Source of the DNA: Abelmoschus esculentus
Lineage: Eukaryota > Streptophyta > Magnoliopsida > Malvales > Malvaceae
Reading direction: 5' to 3'
Length of the DNA stretch: 64,000 bases
NCBI GenBank assembly: GCA_035048815.1
Contig: JAUCBN010000013.1
Location: 198,501 to 262,500 of the forward strand
The notes under the pieces are model-generated. The model made no database searches, was not told the origin of the DNA, and saw only the letters and a program-made list of their open reading frames with translations. Made by a program: the position numbers and the translations under genes. Of this stretch, positions 35,322 to 47,690 are shown one piece after another (positions within the stretch are counted from its first letter, which is position 1; the number at the start of each line of letters is the position of its first letter).

Positions 35322-36849
35322 TCTCACGGTTGCCGGCATCTCCTCCCTCAACATAGTGGTTTCTCTTCTTCTTCAGACCACCTAATGGTGCCTTGAGCTG
35401 AAAGGGCCAAAGGAAATTGTTGGCCTCCTTAAAATGTGGCCCTACAGTCATGATCTCATGGATAAGATCTTCCACACAGATGATGCCAAACTTACCCAGG
35501 GCCTGTCAACAGTATAGATTAATAAGTGTTCAACTTCAGTCCCGGCACAAAATTACGTAAATGCAAGATACAGACCTGCTCCACAATAGAGTTATCCGTC
35601 AAAGCAGTTCTCTGTTTGTTCAACTTCCCATAACCTCTTTTGTAAATCAATTCCCTCACACTCTTGAGATTAGGGTACCTAAAATCATATATCATGAGAA
35701 ATAAGATATTGAGAGTATATATCATGACTAAAAAGCAACAGAAGTAAGTTAGCATGACTAAAAGAAATACCCATAAGTCACGTAGGGTTCAACAAGGTGA
35801 AGCATGTTCATTGTTGCCTTGTTCACTTTAAGAAAAACACCATTGAAAATCTGCAATTGTCATGAACAAACAAAACAAATTAGAACCAGATTTGATTCAT
35901 TACTGAAATGAAAACATTATATAGTTTACAATACATAAAACAACACTCAGCTTGCAGAAATGTTAGAAAAACCCATAGTTACAACGACAAAGTGGGCATC
36001 ATATGGAACTTGCTAATTTACAAAAACCTAGCAATCAATCTCGAGTTACATTATGCGAATGGAAAAGTACATAGTTTCAACAACTTAAAACTATATATAA
36101 TATATAAAGAATATGGTACAACATAATTTTAGACAACTTAAAAGAAACAGAGCATGCTAAACACCAACATTAAAACATCAAAGAGAAAGTTTTACTATAG
36201 CTAGATATCTGAAGTCTTGAGACAAATTTCACTCATCAAAGTAAGATTCACTACATACACAGACCCTTCAGACAAGGAAAAGTGGGATACCGGTTCTCAT
36301 AATCTGTGTTCACTTAGTTCCAAAAGAGATTTGGTAAATTACCTGTCTCAGACGCAAGAGCTGCAAGATCTTTCTTGTCCTAGGGTGCATGGCATTGATA
36401 CTGAAACCAAAACATTCACGGCTCATTACAGTTAGAATTTAGCTTCACATATAAATGTAATGTAAAAATAATCACATACCCACGGATTCTGATGATGAAT
36501 AAGAGTTTAGCTTCAGGATCCACATAGAATCCTCCTTTCAACTTTGCCTCTCGCTTCAATTGAATCAGCTCTTTTTCCTGTCCATTACAGACCACAAACA
36601 GTCCAATTCTGAAGCTTTTATGATTTTATAAAAACAAATTAAACATAAATGAAAACAGAACAACCAATTTACCTGAGCCTCGTACTCCTTTGCATATTGC
36701 TTAGCCCTATTGAAAATCAGCTTGCGGTTCTCAACTTTTTTCTTCTTTGCAACTTCGATCTCCTGCTTTTTGGCATGCTCCCATTCTTCATTCCTCTTCT
36801 GCTTCTTCAAAACTGACTCAGGGACAACAGCCTTAACTTCCTCACCCAT
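35287..36849 (-). CDS. RPL7: 60S ribosomal protein uL30 (RPL7)
   Basis: Six exons on the minus strand: 36673-36849, 36480-36577, 36343-36400, 35771-35850, 35576-35678 and 35287-35502. All are GT-AG and in phase, giving 243 residues, the family norm. Diagnostic segments: the basic N-terminal extension (LKKQKRNEEW, KKKKVENRKL), FIIRIRGINAMHPRTRKILQ, FLKVNKATMNMLHLVEPYVT, YGYPNLKSVRELIYKRGYGK, EDLIHEIMTVGPHFKEAN, and the C-terminal GNRENYINELIRRMN. It is a structural protein of the large ribosomal subunit. A 5'-UTR intron is supported (donor next to 37191, acceptor just before the ATG). Site II and telo-box motifs upstream fit coordinated ribosomal-protein gene control. Confidence 0.95.
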
Positions 36850-37234
36850 TTCTACTCCACATTATTATCAAATCAAAATCAATCGGAAAATAAAAACATA
36901 TTCTACAGACAGAAATATAGAAACAATGGAAATGAGTTATCTAAATCACGCTCATTCCTAGAAGAAAATCCACAAATAAATACCAAGGAAAGAACATTTA
37001 CATCTAAAGAGCAATCACTTGAAAATAAAAGGTTGGAAATTGAAGAAAGCATCCTGTTAGTTCACATAATAATACAACCACCCAATACACATCCCAACAA
37101 GCAAACAAACACATATTACAGCAAAGAAATTGTTGTTCTTTAATTATAGTTCTTGCAGGTTTGCCAAAAAGCGCAGCAGATGATTGATTACCTGACCTGT
37201 GGCGGGTGTTTGATGCGGCAGATACAAGTGAATT

Positions 37235-37325
37235 AGGGTTTGCAGCCGTTTTACAATCTAATTATAGTGAGTGGTTGATTTCCGATCTCTAGGGTTTTTA
37301 GGTGATTGGATTTGGGCTTTTGTTA
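37235..37325 (-). promoter_or_regulatory. RPL7 promoter: telo-boxes and site II motif
   Basis: On the minus strand: AAGCCCAAATCC (site II, TGGGCT on plus, near 37312), then AAAACCCTAGAG (near 37290) and GCAAACCCTAATTC (near 37235). The telo-box plus TGGGCY pair is a known signature of plant ribosomal-protein promoters. Confidence 0.6.
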
Positions 37326-39479
37326 GTTTGAAAGAAAATTGAGTTGTTACCCAAAATACCCCTTTTGTAGACCAAGTCTATTGAACAAACTCCAAGTCTA
37401 AATCGAACAAAAATGATTAAAAATATAAGTTTATTTTAATCATTTTGAATTATTGGTTTTTATATCGACTATTATTAATCACTTTTGTCGTTCGATTATC
37501 GTTCGATGGTCATTGTCCGACAACCACCTCACACAAGAAAACAAAAATCATCTATCAAAGTTTTATAAATCTCCAAATAATCCAAAATGTGATTAAAATA
37601 CAAAAAAGATTTCTACCAACAATTCCAAAGGATAATCCAACAAACTCCATAAAGGATACGAATATAGCCAAAAGCAGAACCAATAAAAATATAAAATTTC
37701 TTTTTCTTTTTCTGATTTTTCATGTAATAGTTGGCTATAAATCAAAGCCAGAACGCAGATGTAAAGGAATTTTTTTTAGATTATAAATAAAAAGAACCAA
37801 TTCCAGAGATAGATCGAAATTTTATATTATATGAAAAAAAAAAGAAATAAAAAAGAGATTAAGGGTTTCGTTTTTTATCTCTGACTCATAGTTTCTCATA
37901 TTTTTCTTGGTGATAAATTTTTCGATTTCTTCTTCGAGATTGTTTAGAGTGAATAAGAAAAAATTGTACTCTTTCTTCTTTCGATCTATAAAAAAAGGAT
38001 CGGGTGTCTCTTGTTTTAAAAAAAAAGCAAAGAAGGTTTGTCGTTTTATTTTAAGAGTTTTTGATCTAGACTTTTAAAATAAAAAAAAAAAGAGGATTTG
38101 TTTCAGTTTTTTTTTTTTATAAATATTTGTTTTCATTTCATCCAAAGAACCATCAAAGTACAATAAAAAACAAAATCACTTTACAACAAAATCAAAATAC
38201 AAAATAAGCCATACCTGTAAATGGGAGGACTTACTACACCACGAATGCTAAAAAATAATTTTCAAAAGCAAAGAAAAAAATTTTCTGGAGAATGCGACTA
38301 TTTTTATGCTTGTGTTCATGTTTTCTAGAAATCCACAGAAGAACACTGAAATGTTCTTAATCTTTATGATTTTTCAGATGAATACACAAAGAGAATATGG
38401 TTTCTCTTTGAGATTTCGATAGGAAAAACTGAATAAAAGGGTTGTTTTTTATTCAAAGTTATATTTCATACTCTGCTAATAAAAGGAAAATATGATTATT
38501 TCATAATAAATCCCTCTGTCTCATAATTATCAGCTCCGTAGTTCTTTTAGTTTTCAGTTTTTTTTTGATTTAGTCCTGATTTATGTTGTATTTGGTCATT
38601 TTTAAATGATCTAATTTATTTTAATTCCCTCTGTGTTTTATAAATCTTCCTCGCAACCCTTCTTCATTTCAAAATAACATTTCGAGTATCTAAGTGTTTT
38701 TAAATTATTTTGATATATTCACTGATTATAAATGAAAGTTATTCCTTTTTTATTCTATCCTCGGATTTTGATTACACTTTCGATTTGTCCCTAAAATTTT
38801 ATTTGTCTTCGATTTTCGTCCAAAATCCAGTAACATATATTCTTTTTTTTGATTTTTTTTTTAATTTAGTTCGTTTTTATTTGATCCCCATGTGTATGTA
38901 ATTTTTATTATGCTTTTAATTTCTACCTTGTTTGTATATCTATTTTAATGCATCACTTATATGTATATATGCTTACCATGCCATATTTGTCATGTTTTTG
39001 TGATATATATCTTCATTACATTTTGATACGTGATTTAATTTGCTTAAGTTGCACTTGACACTAATTAAATTAAAGTAATGCGATGTCTCTTTATTCTAAT
39101 GTAACGGGGTCAATATCAGACGTATTGGTGGTGGTTTGAGTGTTTATCTTCGAATATCGAGACTTTTAAAATTAACTTTAACTTATAACCGAATCTTAAG
39201 TTAATTACCACTTTAATTCGAAAAATTTAAGATTAGTTAAGCAGTAATTTTAAAATGTACCATTTCTGGATGATTTTAAAATGTTAACATCAATTTTAAT
39301 CGTAACCGACTCTCAAACCCAATTTTATCCGAGAAGTAACATCTGATTATAATTAAATGGGTATAATGCTATGATTATATATAAATTTAATGGCTTCTGA
39401 TGACCTCAAAATCTTTTTGAGTGTGTTTTAAAGAATATTGTATTGATGTAGGAGATTTCTCCGATGTAGTACGGTGGTC
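37326..39479. other. AT-rich gap downstream of the RPL7 promoter
   Basis: No gene recognised. Long A and T runs at about 37830-38120; a CTTACTACACCACGAATGC phrase near 38230 could be a retroelement remnant. From about 38500 the text has the feel of an old LTR or UTR-like sequence. No coding frame above background. Confidence 0.4.
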
Positions 39480-40560
39480 AATATATTATGCATTCTGGGA
39501 GCGATAGTTTGTACCAACTTTTGACGTGTGTTTTAAGAAAAAGTGTGGAGACATTTGCATAAGATGATTAATAAGTGTTCGACTTTTTATTAGTTGTAAG
39601 CTAAACATTGAGCTCTTCAGAGTTATATGAGATGCTTTGATATTTTCTCGAAGAAAATTAAATAGAACGATTGTGATTTTTATAAAGGATCTACGAGTGT
39701 ATAGTTTCAATGGGAGCATATTTCTTGATATTTTAAAGATAAGAGTGAAACAATGAAAAATATTTGAAAAAGTTAAAAAATGATTAAAGTTTTAAAATAC
39801 AACATCAGAAGTCATGTGTATAGATTTTTCTTAATGAATCTTTAAGTGTTAATAAATATTCTTTTTTTAATTTTTGATCTTGAATTTTATCAATGATATC
39901 TAGTATAAATTCTTGGTCTTTTATTAGCATATTGACCAAAACTTCTTCTTTAAAAGATTCTGATATAGTGTGTAATTAATCAATTTGTAATTCTTCTATT
40001 TTTGTTGAAGTATGTTATTCAGTAGTTATAGTTTTTAAAAGGATTTTTCATTAATTTTTTATTTAATTTTCTCATCTAAATTTAAGTTATTAATTTATCT
40101 TTTAATCTTATAGTATTTTGAAATATGTCATGTCTTTCTTCACCTATAACATTTTATTGTTTTATCAAATTTATTATTTGATTTATGTTGTTTTTTCTCC
40201 ATTCTAAATCTTTTATATTTTGTTTTTTTATAATATTCTAGAATATGTTTGTTTGTTTTTTTCTTTCTGAAAACAATTTTTTGAAAAAGAATATTCATTC
40301 TTTATGTCAAATTATTGAAAGAATGATCCTCATTCCTTTTTACAAATATATCTTCTTTCTTAAGTTGTTTTTGTAGTTTTAAATCTTGGATTTCATCTAA
40401 GATAATTCTTCCTTGATCATCCTTTTAATAGCTTTTAAATTTTTTTCTTGTTGAGATTTCGTGTGTGATCCCACCATCCTTTTAATTGGTCAGTGAACCC
40501 AACAACTAAAAGATTTGCTATAGCTTGATCACTACGTAAAAGTTTGGTTCTGTTTTGAGG
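39480..40560 (-). pseudogene. Degraded pararetrovirus-like (caulimovirid) relic
   Basis: On the minus strand, from about 40556 to 40445, a short frame contains the QLKGWWD motif, which I associate with the coat-protein region of plant pararetroviruses and their endogenous copies. The frame stops soon after, and the following text to about 39800 is broken by many stops and frameshifts. An isolated open stretch at 39719-39486 on the same strand is not assignable. Nothing here could produce a protein. Assignment rests on one motif plus its immediate surroundings, so a Ty3-type relic cannot be excluded. Confidence 0.45.
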
Positions 40561-40639
40561 AATATGAAATAATGTGAAAGTTTTTCATAGTTCAAGAGTA
40601 AGTGATTTCTATGATTTTGGAAGCATTTCATATGTTTTG

Positions 40640-42290
40640 ACTATTTTGTATTAGATTTGTGGAAGAGGTTTTCATGGAAATGTTTTAAATGCATAAGTTG
40701 GATTCTGAAATGATGCATGCAGGTGTTAATTGTCGTAAATGCATGGTTTAGAATGGTATTCATGACTTTTGAAATCATGAGAATGATTTGGATTGAAATG
40801 TGGTTATTACCTTATCTTTGAATAAGTCATTTAGCATGATTTTGGTTCATTTTGATGAACGTATTTTGAATGCATTGTAAATCAACAAGTTACCATGCAT
40901 GATTGAAATGATATTGGCTTAGTGACACTAATTACGGTTACGAATACAAATGACATGTCATTAGGATAAAGTGCACTATAAAAATTATGAAATATTGATG
41001 TTGCCTGCACGTAAACAAGCGTGACTATGTGTTCGACCGTGCGTGTAGTGCTTGCCTATATGTAAACAAGGATGATTTAATGTCCGACCGTGCATATAGA
41101 TGACCCTACGTAAACAAGGGTGACTTTGTGTCCAATCGTACGTAGTGGAGTAACATGTATATAAGGGTGACTTTGTGTCCAACCGATACATGTTTAGACT
41201 ACGTGTCTGTAATTGTGGTATAAGGAATCTGAGTATTCGGTGAGCCTAAGATTCACAACAAGCTTGACACTTAAACGCCAATATGCCTTATGAATTTGGA
41301 TTTGATCATGATTATAAACATGATTTGATTAAGCATGTTTTGACTTAGCATGATAGATGCAAGACACGGATTTAAACTTAATTTTGATTTTTTTTGTATT
41401 GATGAATTTGCATTTTAGAGCTACCTCACTAAGCATATTTTGCTTAAGCTCACTTTTTACCTTTTCAGAGAAATAGAGGCTTGAGGTCAGCATTGGGAGC
41501 AAGTGGTCCAAAGGAGACATCTTACTCATTTTTGGTATGGTTTGACAAAATAAAATAGACTTGGCAATGTGTAAATCTTTTCTTTTGAGAATTAGTTTTC
41601 GAATTAGCAAAGAAGTTGTAAAAGTGACCTATAATCATGTTTTGATTGTTGAATGGTTTGATTGGTAGGTAGGCTGTGAATACTTGGAGTATGCTTATTG
41701 ATGTCCATGCTTACTATGTATGTTTATGTGAGTGACAAAAAGTTAGGGAGCACACCTATAGATGTTTGTAATAACCATTGATAGCTATAATTGTTTATCG
41801 AAGTTGAGTTCGATGCTTAGGGGTCTTGCATATAGTTGATGGTAGCCTATGGTTGAATCTAGAATGAGTTGAGCTTACCTGAAAGTGTTGGTTTTGTGTC
41901 TATGGACACAGGGGTATCGAAACATATAGAATAGGTAATGATACCCAAGGCTAAATAAGACGTGGTATCGATACACGAGAATCCAATTTCGATACATTAA
42001 CCCTACTGGACAGTGGAGTTTTGATACAACCAAGAGATTGTTTCGAAACCTCTATTCTTGACAGTTAATGTCGTTGGTGTCACGTTAGGTGTTTCGGTAC
42101 AGGGGTTAGCTGTATCGATATGCCAGGTCTGTTTTGAGTGGTTAAATTGCAGGATTTTCGTCTTAGTCTCTTCTATCTTCTATGTTCAATTGTGGAAGCT
42201 ACGAATGTTGGTTTAGGTTGGAATCTCACCTATGATCATGGAGTTGACTTAGTTTTAAGTGGCTAACGTAAACGGATTTAAACCTTAGAA
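40640..42290. mobile_element. Ty3/gypsy-like LTR relic
   Basis: Features typical of long gypsy LTRs are seen: a tandem array of about 50-base units (41006-41200), a CCTCACTAAGC...TTGCTTAAGCTCAC block (41423-41455) and GAGG...CAAGTGGTCC (41480-41510), followed by GTATCGATAC-rich text (41925-42130). No termini, target duplication or coding region could be defined. Confidence 0.4.
41006..41200. repeat. Tandem array, about four units of 50 bases
   Basis: Each unit follows the theme 'CGTAAACAAGGGTGACTTTG' then 'TGTCCRACCGTRC'. The units start near 41006, 41055, 41105 and 41153 and differ at roughly one base in five. The minus-strand open frame (40985-41191) simply translates the array. Confidence 0.75.
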
Positions 42291-42363
42291 ATTAATAGTT
42301 TGAATTTTGGTCCATAATTAGTGATGCATGCAATTAGTGAGGTTAGAATGCTCTAATTTAAAA

Positions 42364-42412
42364 TAGAGGCATAGAATGAGGCATGAGAAAAATATAGATG
42401 ATTTTCACCCAT
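42364..42412. repeat. Partial end of the telomere-motif MITE family
   Basis: Reads GAGGCATAGAATGAGGCATG and ends GATGATTTTCACCC, matching the right end of the MITE at 43322-43545. No left end is present. Confidence 0.6.
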
Positions 42413-43321
42413 ATAAAAATAATATTTTAAATAAAGTTTATAAACTCAACACTTATAAGGTCTCACGAATATAATAGCCCAAGATCGAACGTTAAGTGTT
42501 TTACTCTAAAATGATATTGTGTTAGGAATTTTTTTAATCATAATTACTAACTTGCAAACGAAATTTATAATTTTAAGCTTAAAATTAAAATTAAAATTAA
42601 AAATTATTATTAGTTTTGCAATCTTATGTTAAATGAGAATTGTATGATATGATTTTATTAGTTTATGATTAAAAAAAAGTTGGTTTTTGATTGAAACCGA
42701 TAAAACATGGTGAACGTAATCTAATAATTTTTCAGACTGATTTACATATTTATTAAGATCATTTTTATTGTTTATTACAAAAAGTTAGGCCTGTATTTTC
42801 AATATCCTGAAAGCTAATGAAGTCTTAACCAGAAACATAAACAAATTCTTATAGTAAGCCAAGAAAATATTGTGATTCCTGCTAGTATTTTTTGGGATCC
42901 AATTAATGATTTATATAGGTATAGTTCAAATATTCTGTAGGTTGGACATCTCTAATTGAATTTCAATGTTAAAATTTTATTATCTTCGAACTTATGGATT
43001 GAAAATTTTGATTATTTTTATATTCATTGATTCAGATTCTCATGGTTTTCGATTATTTCTCATCCGATCGGCGCCCCTAATTTAATTTGCAGAAAAAATT
43101 ACGAGCTTAATTATTTTTTTCTTTAAAAATTCAAGAGTTTCTTAGGCATTGTGCCATTTAATAAAAAAATACGACTTATTTTTGAACAAAATATTTTTGA
43201 CTTTCTAACAAGTAAATTTAATCATTTTATTTTTTATATTAATGATTTAAACATTTTAATAAATACATATTAAAATTTAATAAACGTATAAATAAAATGA
43301 AGCCATTGGTAGTGAGCAAAA

Positions 43322-43545
43322 CGGGTGAAAATCATCTACCTTTTTCTCATGCCTCTTTCTATGCTTCCGTTTCTAATCAGAGGATTTAGGATTTAGGGTT
43401 TAAGGTTAGGGGTTGTGGTTAGGGTTTAAGGAATTAGGGGTAAGGTATAAAAAATAGGAGTTAATGTTAAAAATTGAATTTTTTAGAAAAATTTCAAAAG
43501 AGTCATGAAATGAGGCATGAGAGAGAGGCAAATGATTTTTACCCG
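43322..43545. mobile_element. MITE with internal telomere-like repeats
   Basis: The left end CGGGTGAAAATCATCTACCT and the reverse complement of the right end CGGGTAAAAATCATTTGCCT form inverted repeats that extend about 35 bases (both continue to CTCATGCCTC). The centre is a run of degenerate TTTAGGG motifs. Noncoding. Relatives at 53062-53190 and 55807-56047. Confidence 0.7.
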
Positions 43546-43827
43546 GACAAAACCCTCTAGTTTAAATAATTTAAAAGTAAATAAATGAGACATTGATCAC
43601 CATTTTAATCTTATTTGTGAAAACAACAAAATATTTACTCATTCATCATGCATAAAGATTAAAGAAATGGGAAGTTATAGAGAATAAAATTATTGAAGAA
43701 AGAAGAAACAATAAACCTCAATATGCAAAGCCACTTTCTGAGTAACTGAATAAGTTATAGGATAAAGAAAGAACCTGGATTGGTAGTTACTTGTCATTCA
43801 ATAGGTTCTTCTCTATCAGAGCAAAAC

Positions 43828-46800
43828 CTATGAAGTTTCGAGAAGCCGGTATATAGTAATTTCTTGCTGTTTGAAGTACCGGCGATCTTCTTCGTCGACT
43901 AGAACAAGATTCAAATAGTATTTCACACTGAATTTGTTGCTGATGTTCCGATACGTCGGTGCCAGTTCATATGGACTCAGGAAGAGTCTGACCGGAATGG
44001 ATTCACCTGTAAAAGGCATTGGTAATAGTTCAAGTTGCACAATTTCCTCATTATGCTCTGTAAAATTTAAAGCAAGAAGTTTGCTAGGATACCTCTTACA
44101 GGAGCACCATCCATCAACTCGAATTTTGCAAGGGTTTCTGTCTCAACATATGTATTATGCCCTGATCCAGTGGACTCTCGACGCCTGATCTCAAGCTCCA
44201 TATTTTTTAGCTTAATTCTAACTAGAAGAAAATATATTTTACCGATAATGACATCCTTCAAGTGATACCTGTTTCCGAAATCCAGTATAAAGACATTACT
44301 ATCCTTCTGACTTGGTACAAAATAGGTTGGATGGATTTCATATAAACTAATGTAAAGACATGCAACTTGAATGGACTTACTTGCTTTTATTGTATTCGAA
44401 TTCAATATGTAGACAATCCTCAATCCCGACTTCCATCTAGATGAACGAATAATGCAAAATAAGAAATTACAGTATTCCAGAACATCAAAATTACTATGAA
44501 GTAGTTACATATAAACCATCAAAATTTGTTCTCAAAAACTTTCAGAAAAATTAACATGGGGGAATATCAGGAAGACAAAACTAGCATGGAAGATTAGAAC
44601 AAATATAATTTGTAAAGGGACTGATTGGATCATCTCTGTAAGAACTGTAAAAGAATGACCCAAATTTTGACATATATGTGGTTAAATATTGGAACCAAGA
44701 CAAGCCAAAGTCACTTTTCATGGACAAATAAGTTTCACAGGAAATAAATATTTTATTATAAGTGTCATCAGTTTAGATGAAACAAATAAGGAACAGGAAC
44801 TAAAATGAAATTTCCTTACTTTAATACTGTTATTTATTGATGGAGGCGGAGTATAATTGCGAACCTGATGCAGAGAATTGTCTCAGATAAACAAATGATT
44901 TTCAATCTAGTCCTTACATAGTGCGTATAGGAAACACATTACCACAAAATCTTGGTACTCCACAATGTTGCCGACATAGTTTCTACTGATTGTCACTTTC
45001 AGTATATACCTACATGTTTGAAATCAGGTTTAGATTGATCAGCTTTTCATTCACATCCTACTTTAATGGATCCCTGAGCATCATAACATTGCATATATTC
45101 TGTCCGTGAATGGTCATAATCTTTCAACAGAAAGTGACTAAGCAATGATCCCACAATGAAACTAAAGATTATTGAAACCAAGAATAACCATCAACAAAGC
45201 TAAAAACAACGGAAATATGCTTGTGATTCACAGTCCAGCATGATAGGAATAACTAAAAAAATATTAATATTCAAAAGAGCATATTACCCACAAAGAGGAT
45301 ACTTTTCAGATGCATGAAAAACTAATAAAAAAATAAACTAAGGAAATAATTGAAACCCTACCTAAGCCTAACATTGACTCCATTATATGACTCATATGAC
45401 ATCTCCACCGTAGGAAATTCAAATGGATATGTTTTTCTTTCGTACAGTTCACCAGGAACATCAAGTTCACGTACTGCATAGCAAAGAGTGAAAATTAGGG
45501 AAAACTTAGAAGCAACTTACCATAATAATCAAAAGAGGAGGAACAGATATTTAATGTTCCATGCAATGTGACCCCAAACTAGACAAGGAAAAAGGGGAGA
45601 GGACTCTCAAAAAAAAGGGGGGGGGGAGGATCACGGATTCATGAGGAAAATGAATATAAAAATTGTAAGGATGCATAAGACTTCTGATTACTTTAAAGAC
45701 TTGTTAAGCCTTTTCTTTTATGGCCAAATACACTCACCAAGGGAGGTAAAATCATAAATGTTGCCTCTATCAAAATATAATTCTGCAAATAAGAAAAGAA
45801 AAATGTCATGGACCAAGTATAGTGGCATTCACATCGTACTACATATGTAGATTTGTCCTATCCAACATTACCCATCATCTAATTATCAACAAACTCTGGC
45901 AACCAATAGCTGCTAAAAATAAATTAAAGTTCACAACAGACTCGAGTATGACGAAGAGAATAACAACTTGATTACAAGCGAGACTACAGATTGACAGGCT
46001 AAATTGCAAGCAGCTTTTAAAGATTAAAAAAGGCATGTAACAGCATCTGTATACATATGCTAAACAAATAGTCAAATGGTAGACCCAAAATGAAAATGAA
46101 AGACATGAAGAAATGAAGCACACCTATCTGACCTAGGAGCTCAATTTTAACACCATTATGTTCGACCTTCTTCCCATGCAATGGTTCTATAACTACCTGA
46201 ACCATCAGTAATAAAATATTAAGTCACTCGTACAGTTTTGACTGAAAAAAAAAATTGACTTGGATAGAATAAGCAGATCAACATAGTCATAATTTACAAA
46301 ATGGCAACATGAAAAACACTACCTCTCCTACAATACTTTCTTGGCTCTGGAATAAAGCAACCATAACTGTCTTCCCATTTTCTTTCTTTAGAGGAACCTA
46401 TATAGTAACATTGATGTAATAAGAGTATATATGAAAACAAATTTTCAAACAAACAGACACAGATAAAAGTAAAACATCCCATACAAAACTCAAGACCGCA
46501 AAAGTTGAGAAAAATTCACCTCATTAGGAAAAAGAAAAACAATACGAAGGTCAACCATCACGAAATTTGCATGCTAGATAAACCATGAAACAAAATTGTA
46601 ATGAAGAATTACTTGATTTCAAATTTATCGTTTAGCATCTTTGAAGACTATAAATCAAAACCATAGCTGAATAAAAGGAAACATCATACACTGCACTTGG
46701 AATCTAAATGCATATTTACCTATATTTGTCTCAATTTTCAATTAAGTAGAGAAAATAAATAAAATTAAAAGCAATATCTACCTGCTTACGGCTTTTTCCA

Positions 46801-46960
46801 TCTGCAAATGAGATGAAAATATTACATGGCAGCTTGAAAGCTCCAATTAGGTAATTCTGCAAGGAAAATATACATATATAAACAAGTTTTCACACAAAAA
46901 ATTCTTCAGAGAAAATAACGATCAACAGAAAGAAGCAAGTTCCAGGGAAATTAATACCAT
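43828..46960 (-). CDS. VPS26: Retromer subunit VPS26
   Basis: Eleven coding exons on the minus strand: 46958-46960 (ATG only), 46782-46856, 46323-46397, 46124-46196, 45738-45782, 45362-45473, 44943-45009, 44820-44864, 44381-44436, 44093-44268 and 43828-44006. All phases close to 301 residues, as in plant VPS26. Recognisable blocks: NYLIGAFKLPCNI, GKKVEHNGVKIELLGQIELY, ELDVPGELYERKTYPFEF, KYHLKDVIIGKIYFLLVRIK, RRESTGSG then ETETLAKFELMDGAPVRGES, and FSVKYYLNLVLVDEEDRRYF near the end. It is the arrestin-fold subunit of the retromer core (with VPS29 and VPS35), recycling vacuolar sorting receptors. Two 5'-UTR exons are supported (46961-47000, and upstream of a donor at 47141). Confidence 0.95.
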
Positions 46961-47299
46961 GATGATACTTATGTGAAATCCTGAATCAAGACTGAAGATC
47001 CTAAAAGAAGGAACAAAGCTAATGTAAAATAACTTCAAATGAAATTGAAATGTTCACCATTTTCTCTTTTTTTTTTTCAGCGGAAGCTTCAGCAACGGAA
47101 TCAGATCAACGAATTAACGAGAAAAAGGAAGGAAAATTTACCTTTGATTAGCGTTCTAACTCCTAAGAGGAAGAGCTGACAGTTGAGCTGAGAGCTCTTT
47201 AGCGGTAAAATAATTCAACCAGCCAGCCTCCTTCAGATCTACTACGATTTTCGCCATTAAAAAACCTCAGAGAGAACTAATAAATGGGGTGATCTAACT

Positions 47300-47690
47300 T
47301 AAATTTGTATTATTTGATGCCATTTAAAGAGCACAATCAGTTAAACTGAAATTTTAAGTCTAAAAATAATAAGGGTAAAAATACTCAAATGGTCCTTAAT
47401 TATAATCGAAAAAAAATAAAATGATAACTAAATTTTTAAAAGTTATAACTGTTAATTATTAAAATATTAGTCATCAAAATAATAAGGGTCGAATATAATG
47501 ATATATCTCTCTTTTAAAAAATTATAAAATTAAATTTGATTTTAATATAATAAAAACTGAATTTTGTAAATAAATTTTTAAGGCTACAACAAATTGACAA
47601 GTCAAAGAATTTTTTTTAAGTCAAAACAATAATTCAAACCACTTTTACTTATATTTTTCCAAGCCAAAACATTCAAATTCTTTCGGATGT
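47300..47690. other. AT-rich DNA upstream of VPS26
   Basis: VPS26 promoter side and AT-rich noncoding DNA. Nothing else recognised. Confidence 0.4.

Larger units (their letters stand above)
42291..43827. other. Intergenic region downstream of VPS26
   Basis: AT-rich DNA with a partial MITE end at 42364-42412 and a complete MITE copy at 43322-43545. The rest shows no gene. VPS26 3' UTR lies at the right end (minus strand). Confidence 0.5.

Noticed and set aside
36200..36260. Box C/D snoRNA in the RPL7 intron (TTGATGAG on the minus strand)
   Set aside because: No matching D box (CTGA) with closing stem lies at a suitable distance.
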